Positions 33,601 through 42,296 are shown, counted from the stretch's first letter. The stretch is 64,000 bases of DNA from Actinomadura geliboluensis (GCF_005889745.1 NZ_VCKZ01000003.1:19510-83509); one strand, 5' to 3'. The notes: generated from the letters alone by a model not told the origin. Program-made: numbers and translations.

Positions 33601-36600
33601 CGGCGTCGAGCACGTAGGCGCGCTGGTTCGGGAAGGGGCGGCCGATCGGTAGCCGGGTCTCCTCTGGGCCGACCGTGCCCTCGAAGGCCACGTTGTCCAC
33701 GGTGGCCTCGGTGACGCCGTAGGAGTTGACCACCCGCCCAGCGGGGCCGACCAGCTCGCGGGCCCGCCGGTACTCCGGCACCGGCCATTCCTCGCCGCCT
33801 CCGATCAGCAGCGCGACTCCGTCGAGCGGCCTGCCCAGAGCCAGGAGCGGACGCAAGATGCTCGGTACCAGCTCGGTGCACGCGACGTGCTCGCGCTGCA
33901 TCAGCCCGAGCAGCGCCGGAGGATCAAGGGCGATCTCCCGGGGCACGACCAGGAGGCGGCCGCCGGTGCAGTGCGCGCGCAGCGTCTCCCCGACGAACAT
34001 GTCGAAGGAGACACCGGCGACCTGCTGGTAAGTCCACTCTGGACGCAGGCGATAGTACTCCTGCCACATCTCGACGGCGTGGGTCAGGTTGCCGTGGGTG
34101 ACCACGACGCCCTTCGGCAGGCCGGTGGATCCGGACGTATAGATCAGATAGGCGGGGTCCGACGGGTCCGGTTCAACGTCGAGCCGCCCGTCGGGCTGCG
34201 CGGCGATCGCCGCCCGTTCCTCGTCGAGAAGCACCGCGGGCACCCCGTCCCGGGGCACGCCGTGCACGTCGGAGCGGGTGATCAACAGGGTCGCGCCGCT
34301 GTCGGTGAGCAGGTGCCGCAGCCGCTCGCGCGGATGGGCGGGGTCGAGCGGGACGTAGGCGCATCCCGCCTTGAGCACCGCCCAGATCGCGACGAACAGG
34401 TCGGCGCCGCGAGGGAGCGCGATCGCCACCGGCCCGGCCGGCCGGCGGGAGCGCAGGTGCCGGGCGAGGCGGTCGGCGCCGGCGTCGAGGGCGGCGTAGT
34501 CGAGGGTGATCCCGTCGGCCACCAGCGCCGGGGCGTGCGGGGTGCGGGCCGCGACGTCCTCGAGGTAGCGGTGGACGGCCGGGAAGCGCGGCGCCCGGCT
34601 CGTGGCGCCGCCCTCCCCGTGCAGTAGCCGCCGGCGTTCGGCGGAGGGCAGCAGCGGGAGGCGCGCGAGCGGGGTGTGCGGTGCGGCGACCCCCGCGTCG
34701 AGCAGGACCAGCAGGTGGTCGAGCAGCCCGCCGATCCGCTCCGAATCGAAGAGCTCGGTGCTCGCGGTCACCGACAGCCGCGGCCCGGTCTCGGGGAAGT
34801 CCAGGCCGATCGCGGCGTCGACCATGAGCGCTGGGGCGGCGACCTCACCGGCGTAGCGCACCGGGCCTTCCTGGGGCAGCGGTGCGTTGTGCACGGTGAG
34901 CAGCACGCCGCCGAACGGGTTACGGCCCGGCGTCGCCGGGAGCCCCAGCTCGGCGATGATCTCCGGGAGCGGAAGCCGCTGGTGGTCAAGGTCGGCGAGC
35001 GTGCGGTCGCGGACGCGATAGATCAGGTCCTCGAACGTCGGGTCGGCGGAGAGGTCGCCGCGCAGCGGCAGCGTGTTGAGCAGCCCTCCGATGGCGGTCT
35101 CCAGGTCGGGCGTCGGCCGGTTGGCCACCGGCGCCAGCACCGTGACGTCGGTGCGGCCGGTATAGCGGGCGAGCAGGCCATGCACCCCGGCCAGCAACAC
35201 CATGAACAGGCTGGCCCGGTGCGCGCGCCCGAACTCCCGCCACCTCTCGACCATTGCCGGGTCCAGCTCCCGCTCCACCCGGATGGCGGCGAACGTGCGG
35301 TTCGCCGGCCGTGGCCGGTCGGCCGGCAGCTCGGGTGCGGGCGCGGCGCCCGCGAACCGCTCCCGCCAGTACGCGACGTCGGCCGCACGGGCCGCGGCGT
35401 CCGGCGGGCCCGCGTAGCACGGCAGCACACCGACCGGGACGTCGGCCGGGTCCTTCGGGGCGGCCAGCAGCTCGCCGAGGTCGTGCGCGAGCACCCCCGC
35501 CGACCAGCCGTCGAAGACGAGATGATGGGCCAGGATCGTCAGGCTGGTGCCGTCGCCGCCCAGCACGGCCCGGGCGACCGGTCCCGCAGCGAGGTCCATC
35601 CGGTCCGGCGCCGGGTCGTCGGTCAGCGGGATGACGCCCGTGCCGTTGACGACCATCCGCGGTCGGCCCTCGTGCTCGGGGAAGCGCGCCCCCAGGGCGG
35701 GATGCCGACGGACGAGACCTTCCAGTGCCCGGGTGAGCGTCGCCCGGTCGATCGGGCGGGTCAGCCGGTAGCGCACGCCCAGGGTGTAGGCCGGGAGATC
35801 AGGGCACAGCTGTTCGGAGATCCAGTAGTCCTGCTGCAGCCCGGTCAGCTCGGTCGCCTCGGCGGGGTCGGTCAACTCGTCCGGGCCGGTCACGTCGGCG
35901 GCCGTGGGCGAGGCGTCCACCGCACCGGCGGCGTGCGGGGCGGCCGCGGCGACCCGGGCCTCGATCTCGCGGAGCGTGCCCGCCGCATAGAGCTCGGTGA
36001 GGGTGAGCTCCACCCCGTACTCGGACCGCAGGCGGGCCAGCATCCGCACGGCCGTCAACGAGTCGGCCCCGAGTGCCACGATGTCGTCGTCCCGTTCGAT
36101 GTGCGTGCGCCCGAGCAGCTCGCACCACAGCGCCCGGACGGGGCCGTCCGGACCGGCCGCCGCCGGCGTGCGCTGGATCTCGCGCAGGGCGGCGACGTCG
36201 ACCTTGCCGTGCTCGTTGCGCGGGAAGCTCGGGTGGAAGTGCAGCGCCCTGGGCACCATCGCGGCCGGCAGCAGGTCGGCCAGCGCCGCCCGGACCTCGA
36301 CCTCGTCCGGCTCGTCGCGGTGGTGCAGCAGATGGGCGGTGAGGGTCGTCGTCGCGCCGGACCGATCGGCCAGCACGACGGCGTCGCGCACCCCGGCCAG
36401 GGAGCGCAGTGCGGCCTCGACCTCACCGATCTCGACCCGGACACCGCCCACCTGCACCTGCTGATCCAGCCGCCGCAGGTAGCCGAGCCGCCCGTCCGAC
36501 AGGCGGGTCACCACGTCGCCGGTGCGGTAGTACCGGCCCGTTCCCTCGCGGCGGACGAAGCGTTCGGCCGTCAGCTCCGGGCGCCCCAGGTAGCCGGTGG

Positions 36601-37672
36601 CGATTCCGGGCCCGCCCAGCCACAGCTCGCCCGTCGACGCCTCCTCCCCGGTGGGCGAGCGGATCTCGGCGACCACCCCGGGGAGCGGGTCGCCGATCGG
36701 CACCGGATCGCCGCCGTCCCAATCGGCGAGGTCGGCGGTCAACGCGACGACCGTGGTCTCGGTGGGGCCGTAGCAGTTGAGCAGCCGCACGCCGGCGCCG
36801 ACCCGCTCGCGCCACCGCCGCACGGCGCCGGCGTGGACCGCCTCGCCACCGATGATCACGAGCCGGATCGAGGAGGGCAGCTCCGCGTCCCCCCGCTCCA
36901 GCGCGGCGAGGATCTCGTGCCAGTACGCGGTCGGCGGCCCGATCACGGTGATGCCCCACTCGCCGCACCGCCGCAGGAACAAGTCCGGTCGACTCACCAT
37001 CTCCTCGTCGCGGAACACGACGGTGGCGCCCACCGACAACGGAAGCAGGATCTCGTCGACACTCGCGTCGAAGCCCAGCGACGCAAATTGCAGTACCCGG
37101 TCACCGGGCGCCAGGCCGTACCGCAGGGCGGCCGAGGCGCAGAAGAAGTTCAGCGAACGCCTCGGCACCAGCACGCCCTTCGGCCGGCCCGTGGACCCGG
37201 AGGTGAAGATCACGTAGGCGGGATCCTCAGGGGACGCGTCCCCGGGCACGGCGGCACCAGCGGGGACGTCGGGCAGGTCATCGACGTCGCAGACGGCGGC
37301 CCGCGCTCCGACCAGTCCCGCCGTCGTGCGCTCCACGAGCACCACCCGCGGGTCGCAGTCGGCGAGCATCGCGGCCAGCCGGGCGGGCGGCGACCCAGTG
37401 TCCAACGGGACATAGGCCGCGCCGGTGCGCAGGACTGCCAGTATCGCGAGGACGGCACGGATGCCCCGCCGCAGGCACACGGCGACCAGCTCGCCCGGCC
37501 CGAGCCCGTGGCGGCGCAGCACCGCGGCCAGCTCCTCGACCCGGGCGACCAGCTCGCCGTAGGTGACGGTCTCCGCGCCCTCGACCAGGGCGCAATCCTC
37601 GGGTGCGCGGAAGGCGTGAGCGAGCACCGTGGCCACCACGTCGCTCTCGCCGGCCTCGTCGGTGACGACCAC
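30632..37672 (-). CDS. Dimodular NRPS (A-PCP-C-A-PCP-TE) fused to an MFS exporter
   Basis: One uninterrupted frame of 2,346 residues. GTG 37672 is chosen because GGAGG lies seven bases upstream; ATG 37786 would add 38 residues. Domain order: A1 (about 25-495; FTSGSTGRPKG, NCYGPTETTV), PCP1 (Ser 538 in LGADSLTA), condensation domain (about 610-1010; HHLVFDGWS), A2 (about 1032-1517; YTSGSTGLPKG, NSYGVTEATV), PCP2 (Ser 1569 in LGGDSFAA), thioesterase (about 1637-1872), then a 12-helix MFS transporter (about 1917-2312; AGAVADRFDRRRVMIVGN). The C domain keeps HHxxxDG. The TE nucleophile elbow is GQCVG, with Cys 1709 (codon 32546-32548) in place of Ser; Asp in GEQDRITE and His in RAGHFFVKH complete the triad. 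My reading of the A2 code is D-M-G-E-I-G-S-V-D-K, close to the ornithine code of gramicidin S/tyrocidine modules; the A1 code is unassigned. The product is presumably a dipeptide or cyclic derivative, released by the Cys-TE and exported by the same polypeptide. It is divergent from the amidinotransferase. Confidence 0.93.
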   Translation of the reverse strand: MVVTDEAGESDVVATVLAHAFRAPEDCALVEGAETVTYGELVARVEELAAVLRRHGLGPGELVAVCLRRGIRAVLAILAVLRTGAAYVPLDTGSPPARLAAMLADCDPRVVLVERTTAGLVGARAAVCDVDDLPDVPAGAAVPGDASPEDPAYVIFTSGSTGRPKGVLVPRRSLNFFCASAALRYGLAPGDRVLQFASLGFDASVDEILLPLSVGATVVFRDEEMVSRPDLFLRRCGEWGITVIGPPTAYWHEILAALERGDAELPSSIRLVIIGGEAVHAGAVRRWRERVGAGVRLLNCYGPTETTVVALTADLADWDGGDPVPIGDPLPGVVAEIRSPTGEEASTGELWLGGPGIATGYLGRPELTAERFVRREGTGRYYRTGDVVTRLSDGRLGYLRRLDQQVQVGGVRVEIGEVEAALRSLAGVRDAVVLADRSGATTTLTAHLLHHRDEPDEVEVRAALADLLPAAMVPRALHFHPSFPRNEHGKVDVAALREIQRTPAAAGPDGPVRALWCELLGRTHIERDDDIVALGADSLTAVRMLARLRSEYGVELTLTELYAAGTLREIEARVAAAAPHAAGAVDASPTAADVTGPDELTDPAEATELTGLQQDYWISEQLCPDLPAYTLGVRYRLTRPIDRATLTRALEGLVRRHPALGARFPEHEGRPRMVVNGTGVIPLTDDPAPDRMDLAAGPVARAVLGGDGTSLTILAHHLVFDGWSAGVLAHDLGELLAAPKDPADVPVGVLPCYAGPPDAAARAADVAYWRERFAGAAPAPELPADRPRPANRTFAAIRVERELDPAMVERWREFGRAHRASLFMVLLAGVHGLLARYTGRTDVTVLAPVANRPTPDLETAIGGLLNTLPLRGDLSADPTFEDLIYRVRDRTLADLDHQRLPLPEIIAELGLPATPGRNPFGGVLLTVHNAPLPQEGPVRYAGEVAAPALMVDAAIGLDFPETGPRLSVTASTELFDSERIGGLLDHLLVLLDAGVAAPHTPLARLPLLPSAERRRLLHGEGGATSRAPRFPAVHRYLEDVAARTPHAPALVADGITLDYAALDAGADRLARHLRSRRPAGPVAIALPRGADLFVAIWAVLKAGCAYVPLDPAHPRERLRHLLTDSGATLLITRSDVHGVPRDGVPAVLLDEERAAIAAQPDGRLDVEPDPSDPAYLIYTSGSTGLPKGVVVTHGNLTHAVEMWQEYYRLRPEWTYQQVAGVSFDMFVGETLRAHCTGGRLLVVPREIALDPPALLGLMQREHVACTELVPSILRPLLALGRPLDGVALLIGGGEEWPVPEYRRARELVGPAGRVVNSYGVTEATVDNVAFEGTVGPEETRLPIGRPFPNQRAYVLDAAGEPLPAGITGELYLGGAGVARGYHARPELTRKRFLADPFVPGGRMYRTGDAARLRRDGMIEYLGRLDDQVKVHGHRVELGEVEAALRAVPGVHDAAAALHDGDLVGYVVPVGGPAAAPLPSEARLREVLSHRLPAGSVPARVLTLTALPLTPHGKLDRPALPAPERATSAASDPPATPTEHRIAAIWAELLGVDVSVIGVGDAFASLGGDSFAAVRMARAVSDGLSLVEVYQHPTLRELAAHLDGTAEPAQAGPFGAADPGRVLHRLTPGPADPARGGVTVVAVPFAGGSAASFVPLAEALPESWSLLAVELPRHDRSRSDEVLRPIDEVADRVVGELADVDGPVLIYGQCVGTALALQIAHRAPLNGVQVVGVGLGALFPIARLPGRFFDRFYRWLPTDRLLGDRGYLDYLRARGGFVDVAPGDDAEFVLRNVRHDTREAEEFFTADAAPGRGLVLDVPLLSVVGEQDRITELHHERYREWEVFSPHVELVVLPRAGHFFVKHQACELAGLLVDAAGRWGAAAEDRSGRPPAAGGQAGSEPAGVEPPDVSAGGVEPSLRRFAVVAAGQIASMIGSGISTLVMGIWIFAQTRDLTMFGLVSAIGLLPGVVATPWAGAVADRFDRRRVMIVGNALSALSMGSLALLVSVGGMRWWHVAVALTLTSVAGACQRPAYLAAVAQLVPKRFLGHAAGISQLGMNLGQVAGPLLGAGLLAVVDIGGVLLIEACGFLLGVVSLLAVRFPDRAFKPRDESFGTEIVRGWRYVMRRPGLRSGLWFFVVDHAIYTVGLTLITPLLLIEHSALLLGAVLSAGGIGGLVGSVTMSLWGGTRRRTNGMIVAMGAGGLALAVVGLGGSPATAAVGMFVLLFTEAVIDGSWIAVLQAKVETSLLGRVMSIFTVLPLVTVPIGYLVVLPATDTLTGPLGQWIGTEQGGALALLVGGSGLLLAVWAVRGWFHPRLRFVEYELPDALPGAEIPDRDALQREADSRL

Positions 37673-37878
37673 GGCATGACCTCCTACACCAACGGCAGCG
37701 CCAGAATGCTCCACGAGCGCGGACGACCGGCGGGCGAGCGCCGCGTGAACGTCGAGCGAAAACGATCTCAATTGCCCGTGATTCATCTCGACCCGCCGCG
37801 ATGTTCACCCGTTCGATCACCGCTGTTCGTCCGGAACCGTCCACGATCGAAGACCCCCCGGGACGACGAAGGAGCGCA

Positions 37879-38978
37879 GTGGACGCACCGGCACCTGACC
37901 CGGCGGCCCCCGCGAGGGCCTGCCCGGTCAGCACGCACAACGAGTGGGACCCCTCGAAGAGGTCATCGTCGGCACGATGGCCGGTGCCGCCGTCCCGTCC
38001 TGGGACCCCGCCGTCGAGGCCACGATGCCGCCGGACGCCCAGCCGCTGTTCCGCCGCCGGGCCGGCCGGCCGTGGCCCCGCGAGCACGCCGCGGCGGCCG
38101 CGGCCGAGCTCGACGCATTCGCCTCGACGCTGCAGGAGTTGGGCATCACGGTGACCCGCCCGGACGCCGTGGACCACACGCGCGGCTTCAGCACGCCGCG
38201 CTGGAGCAGCCCCGGCGGGCTCTACAGCGCCATGCCGCGCGATCTGCTGCTGATCGTCGGCGACCTGATCATCGAGTCGCCGATGGCGTGGCGTAGCCGC
38301 TACTTCGAGGCCGACGCCTACCACGGTCTGCTCACCGACTACTTCCGCCGCGGGGCGCGCTGGATCGCCGCACCCCGCCCGCTGCTGGGCCCGGACACCT
38401 ACGACGAGGACTTCGACCGGGAGACCCCGTACGCGACCGGCCGCTACGCCACCACCGAGGCCGAGCCGACGTTCGACGCCGCCGACTTCACCCGGTGCGG
38501 GACCGACCTGTTCGTGCAACGCAGCCACGTGACCAACCAGCTCGGCATCGACTGGGTGGCCCGCCACGTCGGCCCCGCGTACACCGTGCACCCGGTCGAG
38601 CTGACCGACTCCTCCCCCATGCACATCGATGGCTCGTTCGTTCCGCTCGCTCCGGGCAAGCTGCTGCTGAACCCGGCTAAGATCAAGAAGGTCCCGCAGG
38701 TGCTCGACGCGTGGGAGGTCCGCTGGGCCCCCGAGTCGGCACTGCCCGCCGACCACAAGCTGTACATGTCCAGCCGCTGGGTGGCCATGAACGTGCTCAT
38801 GCTCAGCGAGACCTGCGTCGTGGTCGAGGCCGGCGAGCACCCGTTGATCAAGATGCTCACCGACTGGGGCCTGGAGGTACTCCCGGTGCCGTTTCGGAAC
38901 GTGATGCGGTTCGGCGGCTGCTTCCACTGCGTCACCGCCGACGTGCGCCGCCGCGGCGACCTGTCCAGCGTGCTATGA
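37879..38978 (+). CDS. Glycine-amidinotransferase homologue, with a one-base frameshift near its start
   Basis: About 366 residues if the frame is restored. The enzyme class moves an amidino group from arginine to an amine, yielding a guanidino product and ornithine. The catalytic triad of AGAT is visible: Asp in CGTDLFVQRSHVTN, His in DSSPMHIDGSF and Cys in FGGCFHCVTADV. GTG 37879 has an ideal GAAGGAG site, and the frame from it reads CPVSTHNEWDP, exactly the conserved AGAT entry. The continuation LEEVIVGTMAG lies in another frame: the C-tract at 37950-37953 has one C too few (GACCCCTCG where GACCCCCTC is expected). Translation without the shift could start only at GTG 37944, lacking a ribosome-binding site. 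It is either a real mutation, a sequencing error in a homopolymer, or slippage. It overlaps the methyltransferase start by ATGA. Confidence 0.85.
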
Positions 38979-40051
38979 CCCGTCCGGCGGCCTGCTCGGT
39001 CACGGACCGAGCCCACATCGACGTGTGGCGTGAGGTCTACGACCACCTCTACCGCGCGCCGTGGGGGGCGCTCGGCGAGGACTTCTCGGGATGGGACTCC
39101 AGCTACGACGGGAGCCCCATTCCCACGGACCAGATGCGCGAGTGGCGGGACACCACCGTCGCCCGCGTCCTCGCGCTGCGGCCCGAGCGCGTCCTGGAGA
39201 TCGGGGTCGGCAGCGGGCTGCTGCTGTCCCGGATCGCGCCGCACTGCACGTCCTACACCGGCACCGATCTCTCACCGGTGGCCGTCGAGACGCTGGGGGA
39301 ACGGCTACGCGCCGAACGTCCGGAACTGGCCGGGCGGGTGGAGCTGCGGACGCTGCCGGCGCACGAGACGGGACTCCTCCCGGCCGCGGCGTTCGATGTG
39401 GTGATCCTCAACTCCGTGGTGCAGTACTTCCCCAGCCTCGCCCACCTCGCCGACGTCCTCACCACCGCTGTCTCACGAGCCGGGCCTGGCGGGGCGGTGT
39501 TCGTCGGCGACGTCCGCAACCGCAGCCTGCAGAAGCATTTCGCCACGGCGGTGGCGCGGGCGCGCGGCGTGCCGGAAGCCGGCCTTCCCGACGCGATACG
39601 GCACACCATCGCGCAGGACCGCGAGCTCCTGATAGACCCGGACTGGTTCCCGGCATTCGCGCGCGACCTCGGGACGCCCGTCGAGATCCGGCTCAAGCAG
39701 GGCACGGTGGCCAACGAACTCACCCGCTACCGCTACGACGTCACCTTGGCCGGACCGAACCGGCCGGTCATCGGCACGGAGCGGGCCGCCCGCCTGCGGT
39801 GGGGCGACGACGTCACCTCCGTCGAGGCGCTCTCTCACATGCCGGACGTTCCGGTGGTGCACATCGTCGGGGTGCCCAACCGGCGGCTCACCGGCACCGG
39901 ACCTCAGCTGGACGGCCCCGCAGGGCTGGACCGCTCGGTCCCGCCCGGTCGGCGCGCGGTGCTCACCTGGTCCGACACCGGCCCGGAGGCGGTCGACGTG
40001 CTGCTGGTCGACCGCCGCCTCGGCGACGCCGTGGTGGTCACCTGCTCCTGA
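38975..40051 (+). CDS. Class I SAM-dependent methyltransferase (NRPS-type methyltransferase domain as a free protein)
   Basis: 358 residues; its ATG overlaps the amidinotransferase stop as ATGA, so the two are translationally coupled. The SAM-binding motif is VLEIGVGSGLLLSRIA, followed by YTGTDLSPVAVETL, FDVVILNSVVQYFPSLAHL and GGAVFVGDVRNRSL. The entry VWREVYDHLYRAPWG and the SGWDSSYDGSPIP segment resemble the methyltransferase domains embedded in NRPS adenylation domains. It may N-methylate a carrier-bound amino acid or the peptide. Its C-terminal region (VPNRRLTG onward) also resembles the embedded domains. Confidence 0.87.
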   Translation: MTRPAACSVTDRAHIDVWREVYDHLYRAPWGALGEDFSGWDSSYDGSPIPTDQMREWRDTTVARVLALRPERVLEIGVGSGLLLSRIAPHCTSYTGTDLSPVAVETLGERLRAERPELAGRVELRTLPAHETGLLPAAAFDVVILNSVVQYFPSLAHLADVLTTAVSRAGPGGAVFVGDVRNRSLQKHFATAVARARGVPEAGLPDAIRHTIAQDRELLIDPDWFPAFARDLGTPVEIRLKQGTVANELTRYRYDVTLAGPNRPVIGTERAARLRWGDDVTSVEALSHMPDVPVVHIVGVPNRRLTGTGPQLDGPAGLDRSVPPGRRAVLTWSDTGPEAVDVLLVDRRLGDAVVVTCS

Positions 40052-40073
40052 CCAGAGCGGCGCGAGGCTCAGC

Positions 40074-41018
40074 TCACCCGGGCACGTCGCCAGCCACAGG
40101 ACGTCCGGTGACCAGCACCACGTGCCGGCCCTGCATGCCGTGGTCGCGGGCGTGCCGGAGGACTCCGGCCACGCCGGCCGCCCCGGCCGCCGTGGCCGGC
40201 AACCCGGCCGCGTTGAGAAAGTCACGGGCCGTCACCAACGCGTCGTCGTCGACACCGTGCACCATGCCCCCCGACGCCCGCACCGCATCCAGCGCCTGCG
40301 GACCGTGCAGGGCGTCCCAGTTGACGAGCGGCTCGTTGTGCTCGGTCAGACGCACCGCATCGGGCGGCAGCGGCCGGTACCGTCCCGGCCAACTCGACAC
40401 GACGGCATTGTCCGCCGCGGCGCTGACCCCGTGGATCGGGGTCGCCCACCCCAGACGCCGAACCCCACGCGCGACGGCGACCAGGGTGGTGCCGTTGCCC
40501 ACCGGAACCCAGAGCCCTGCGGGTGCCGCGCCGAGCGTCCGGGCCAGCGCCTCCACGACGGTCTCGTGCCCGCGCAGCACCGCGTCGGCCAACGGCCCGT
40601 CCACGTTGCCGTCGACCGTGCGCGGCGCCGACGACAGCCGGCGGGCCTCGGCCACCGCATCCTCGTAGCCGCCGTCGACGAACACTACCCGGGCGCCCAT
40701 CGCACGCGCCCACGCCCCCCGGTCATGGCCCTCGGCGGGGAGTACCACGGTGCTCGCCAGTGCGGCGTCACGGGCCGCGGTCGCGACGGCCCGGCCATAG
40801 TTCCCGCAGGTCCCGACCACGACATGGTCGTAGCCGCCGGCAGCGGCCGCCGCCACCATCGCGCGCGCCGCAGGCTCCTTGTGGGTGCCCGAGGCGTAGC
40901 CCGCCTCGTACTTCACGGCCACGACCGGGCCCGGAACCGGGAACGGCACGTCGTGGAGGCCGGTGTCGTGGGCGTCGATCGGCGCGTCCGCGCCCGCGGG
41001 CGTCAACGAGCCCGGCAC
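40074..41018 (-). CDS. PLP-dependent lyase/synthase of the threonine synthase-like fold type II
   Basis: 314 residues. The PLP Lys is in ASGTHKEPAARAM, the pyridine phosphate loop is VGTCGNYGRAVATAA, and a late VPVGNGTTLVAVARGV corresponds to the phosphate-binding glycine loop. It is shorter than housekeeping threonine synthases and the Ser/Thr-type motifs are altered, so a biosynthetic function on an unusual amino acid (beta-elimination or beta-replacement) is more likely than threonine synthesis. GTG 41018 directly abuts the TAG of the upstream decarboxylase gene, so the two form an operon in the NRPS locus. Confidence 0.8.
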   Translation of the reverse strand: MPGSLTPAGADAPIDAHDTGLHDVPFPVPGPVVAVKYEAGYASGTHKEPAARAMVAAAAAGGYDHVVVGTCGNYGRAVATAARDAALASTVVLPAEGHDRGAWARAMGARVVFVDGGYEDAVAEARRLSSAPRTVDGNVDGPLADAVLRGHETVVEALARTLGAAPAGLWVPVGNGTTLVAVARGVRRLGWATPIHGVSAAADNAVVSSWPGRYRPLPPDAVRLTEHNEPLVNWDALHGPQALDAVRASGGMVHGVDDDALVTARDFLNAAGLPATAAGAAGVAGVLRHARDHGMQGRHVVLVTGRPVAGDVPG

Positions 41019-42296
41019 CTATGCCCCCAGCCCGGCAGAGTCGAGCCGCAGCGACTGCGGCTCGAAGGCCAGCGTGGCAAAGTAGTCGTCCTCGGTCTCG
41101 GCCCGCCGGATCAGGTCGACGCTGCGGTCGGGGTGGAGCATCAGTTCCTTCGGTCGGAGCCGGCCGTTGTAGGTGGTTCCCATCGCGTGCCCGTGCGCGC
41201 CGGCGTCGTGGATCACCAGCAGATCGCCCGCGGCGACCACCGGCAGGGAACGCTGCTCGGCGAGTTTGTCCAGGTTGGAGCACAGCGAACCGACCACGTC
41301 GACGGTCTCGATGCGATCGCTCGCCACGAACGGAGCGGTGATGTGGTGGTACGCGTCCGCATACACGAGGCGCCGCATCAACGCGTTGGTCCCGACGTCG
41401 ACGCCGACCACCTCCCGCCACTTCGACATCCTGTTGACCACACGTGTCACCAGGACACCGTGCGAACCCGTGATGTAGCTACCGTTCTCGAAGCAGATCG
41501 TGGGGTGCCAGTCGGACGGCCAGCCGGCGGCCACTTCCCGGATACGCCCGGCGACCGCGGCCAGGTCGAGCGGACGCTCGCCGGGTCGAAAGGGGATGCC
41601 CATTCCACCGCCGACGTTGATCGTGTCGAATTCGACGCCCAGCCGCCCGCGCAGCCTGATCGCCTGGTCGGCCAGCACCCCGAGCGCGAACAGCGTGGGC
41701 TCCTCATCGAGAAAGTTAGAGGTGATCATCATGTGCAACCCGAACGAATGCACCCCCGCCCGGGCGGCCCTGCGACAGACCTCCTCCAGCCGGTCCATCC
41801 GGATGCCGAACTTCGAACTGCTCGGATCGCCGAAGAACGTGGCGTCGAACTGCGGCGCGTGCGAGCCCGGGTTGACCCGGAAGGACAGCGCACGGGGAAC
41901 GAGGCCGGCGCCGATCAGCGTGTCCAGCACCGCCTCGTCGTCGATGTTCATCAACGCGCCCGAAGTGGTGGCCGCAGCCAGCTCCGCAACGCTGGTGTTG
42001 TTCGAGGTGAACACGGTGTCCCGGCCCGACGCGCCCGCCTGCCGGGCCAACGTCAGCTCGGGCAGAGAGCTGCAGTCGAACCCGAATCCGCGGCCGGCCA
42101 AGCGGCGCAGAACAGCCGGATTGGGCAGCGCCTTGACCGCGAAGAACTCTCGGACAGCCAAACCAGAGAAGGCCGCATTGAAGGCGCGACAGTTCTCGTC
42201 GATACCCTTGGCGTCGTATATATAGAATGGCGTGCCAAAGTATTCGGCCACACTCGGCAGCACCTCCAGCAACCGGTTTTCGAAATCAGGGCTCAT
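41019..42296 (-). CDS. Fold-III PLP decarboxylase (diaminopimelate decarboxylase-like)
   Basis: 425 residues from ATG 42296 (MSPDFENRLLEVLPS) behind GAGGA; an ATG two codons upstream is less well placed. It is an alanine racemase-type TIM barrel with the PLP Lys in FFAVKALPNPAVL. The substrate-side domain carries FDTINVGGGMGIPF, ENGSYITGSHGVLVT, CSNLDKLAEQ and VIHDAGAHGHAMGTTYNG. LysA enzymes have CESGD where this protein has CSNLD, so meso-diaminopimelate may not be the substrate; ornithine, lysine or a related diamino acid is plausible. It abuts the threonine-synthase-like gene and faces, at a distance, the IS3 remnant. The upstream region 42297-42640 is AT-richer and probably holds the promoter. 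Confidence 0.83.
   Translation of the reverse strand: MSPDFENRLLEVLPSVAEYFGTPFYIYDAKGIDENCRAFNAAFSGLAVREFFAVKALPNPAVLRRLAGRGFGFDCSSLPELTLARQAGASGRDTVFTSNNTSVAELAAATTSGALMNIDDEAVLDTLIGAGLVPRALSFRVNPGSHAPQFDATFFGDPSSSKFGIRMDRLEEVCRRAARAGVHSFGLHMMITSNFLDEEPTLFALGVLADQAIRLRGRLGVEFDTINVGGGMGIPFRPGERPLDLAAVAGRIREVAAGWPSDWHPTICFENGSYITGSHGVLVTRVVNRMSKWREVVGVDVGTNALMRRLVYADAYHHITAPFVASDRIETVDVVGSLCSNLDKLAEQRSLPVVAAGDLLVIHDAGAHGHAMGTTYNGRLRPKELMLHPDRSVDLIRRAETEDDYFATLAFEPQSLRLDSAGLGA

Noticed and set aside
36182..37609. Substrate of the first adenylation domain
   Set aside because: My by-eye code (D-A-D-G-I-G-C-V-V-K) matches no code I can name with confidence, so no substrate is claimed.
37944..37960. 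Programmed ribosomal frameshift in the amidinotransferase
   Set aside because: No slippery heptamer or downstream structure is evident, and the family is not known to use one; a point deletion or sequencing error is simpler.
40074..41018. Housekeeping threonine synthase
   Set aside because: Too short, altered PLP-binding motifs, and joined to a decarboxylase in a biosynthetic locus with no hom or thrB gene.
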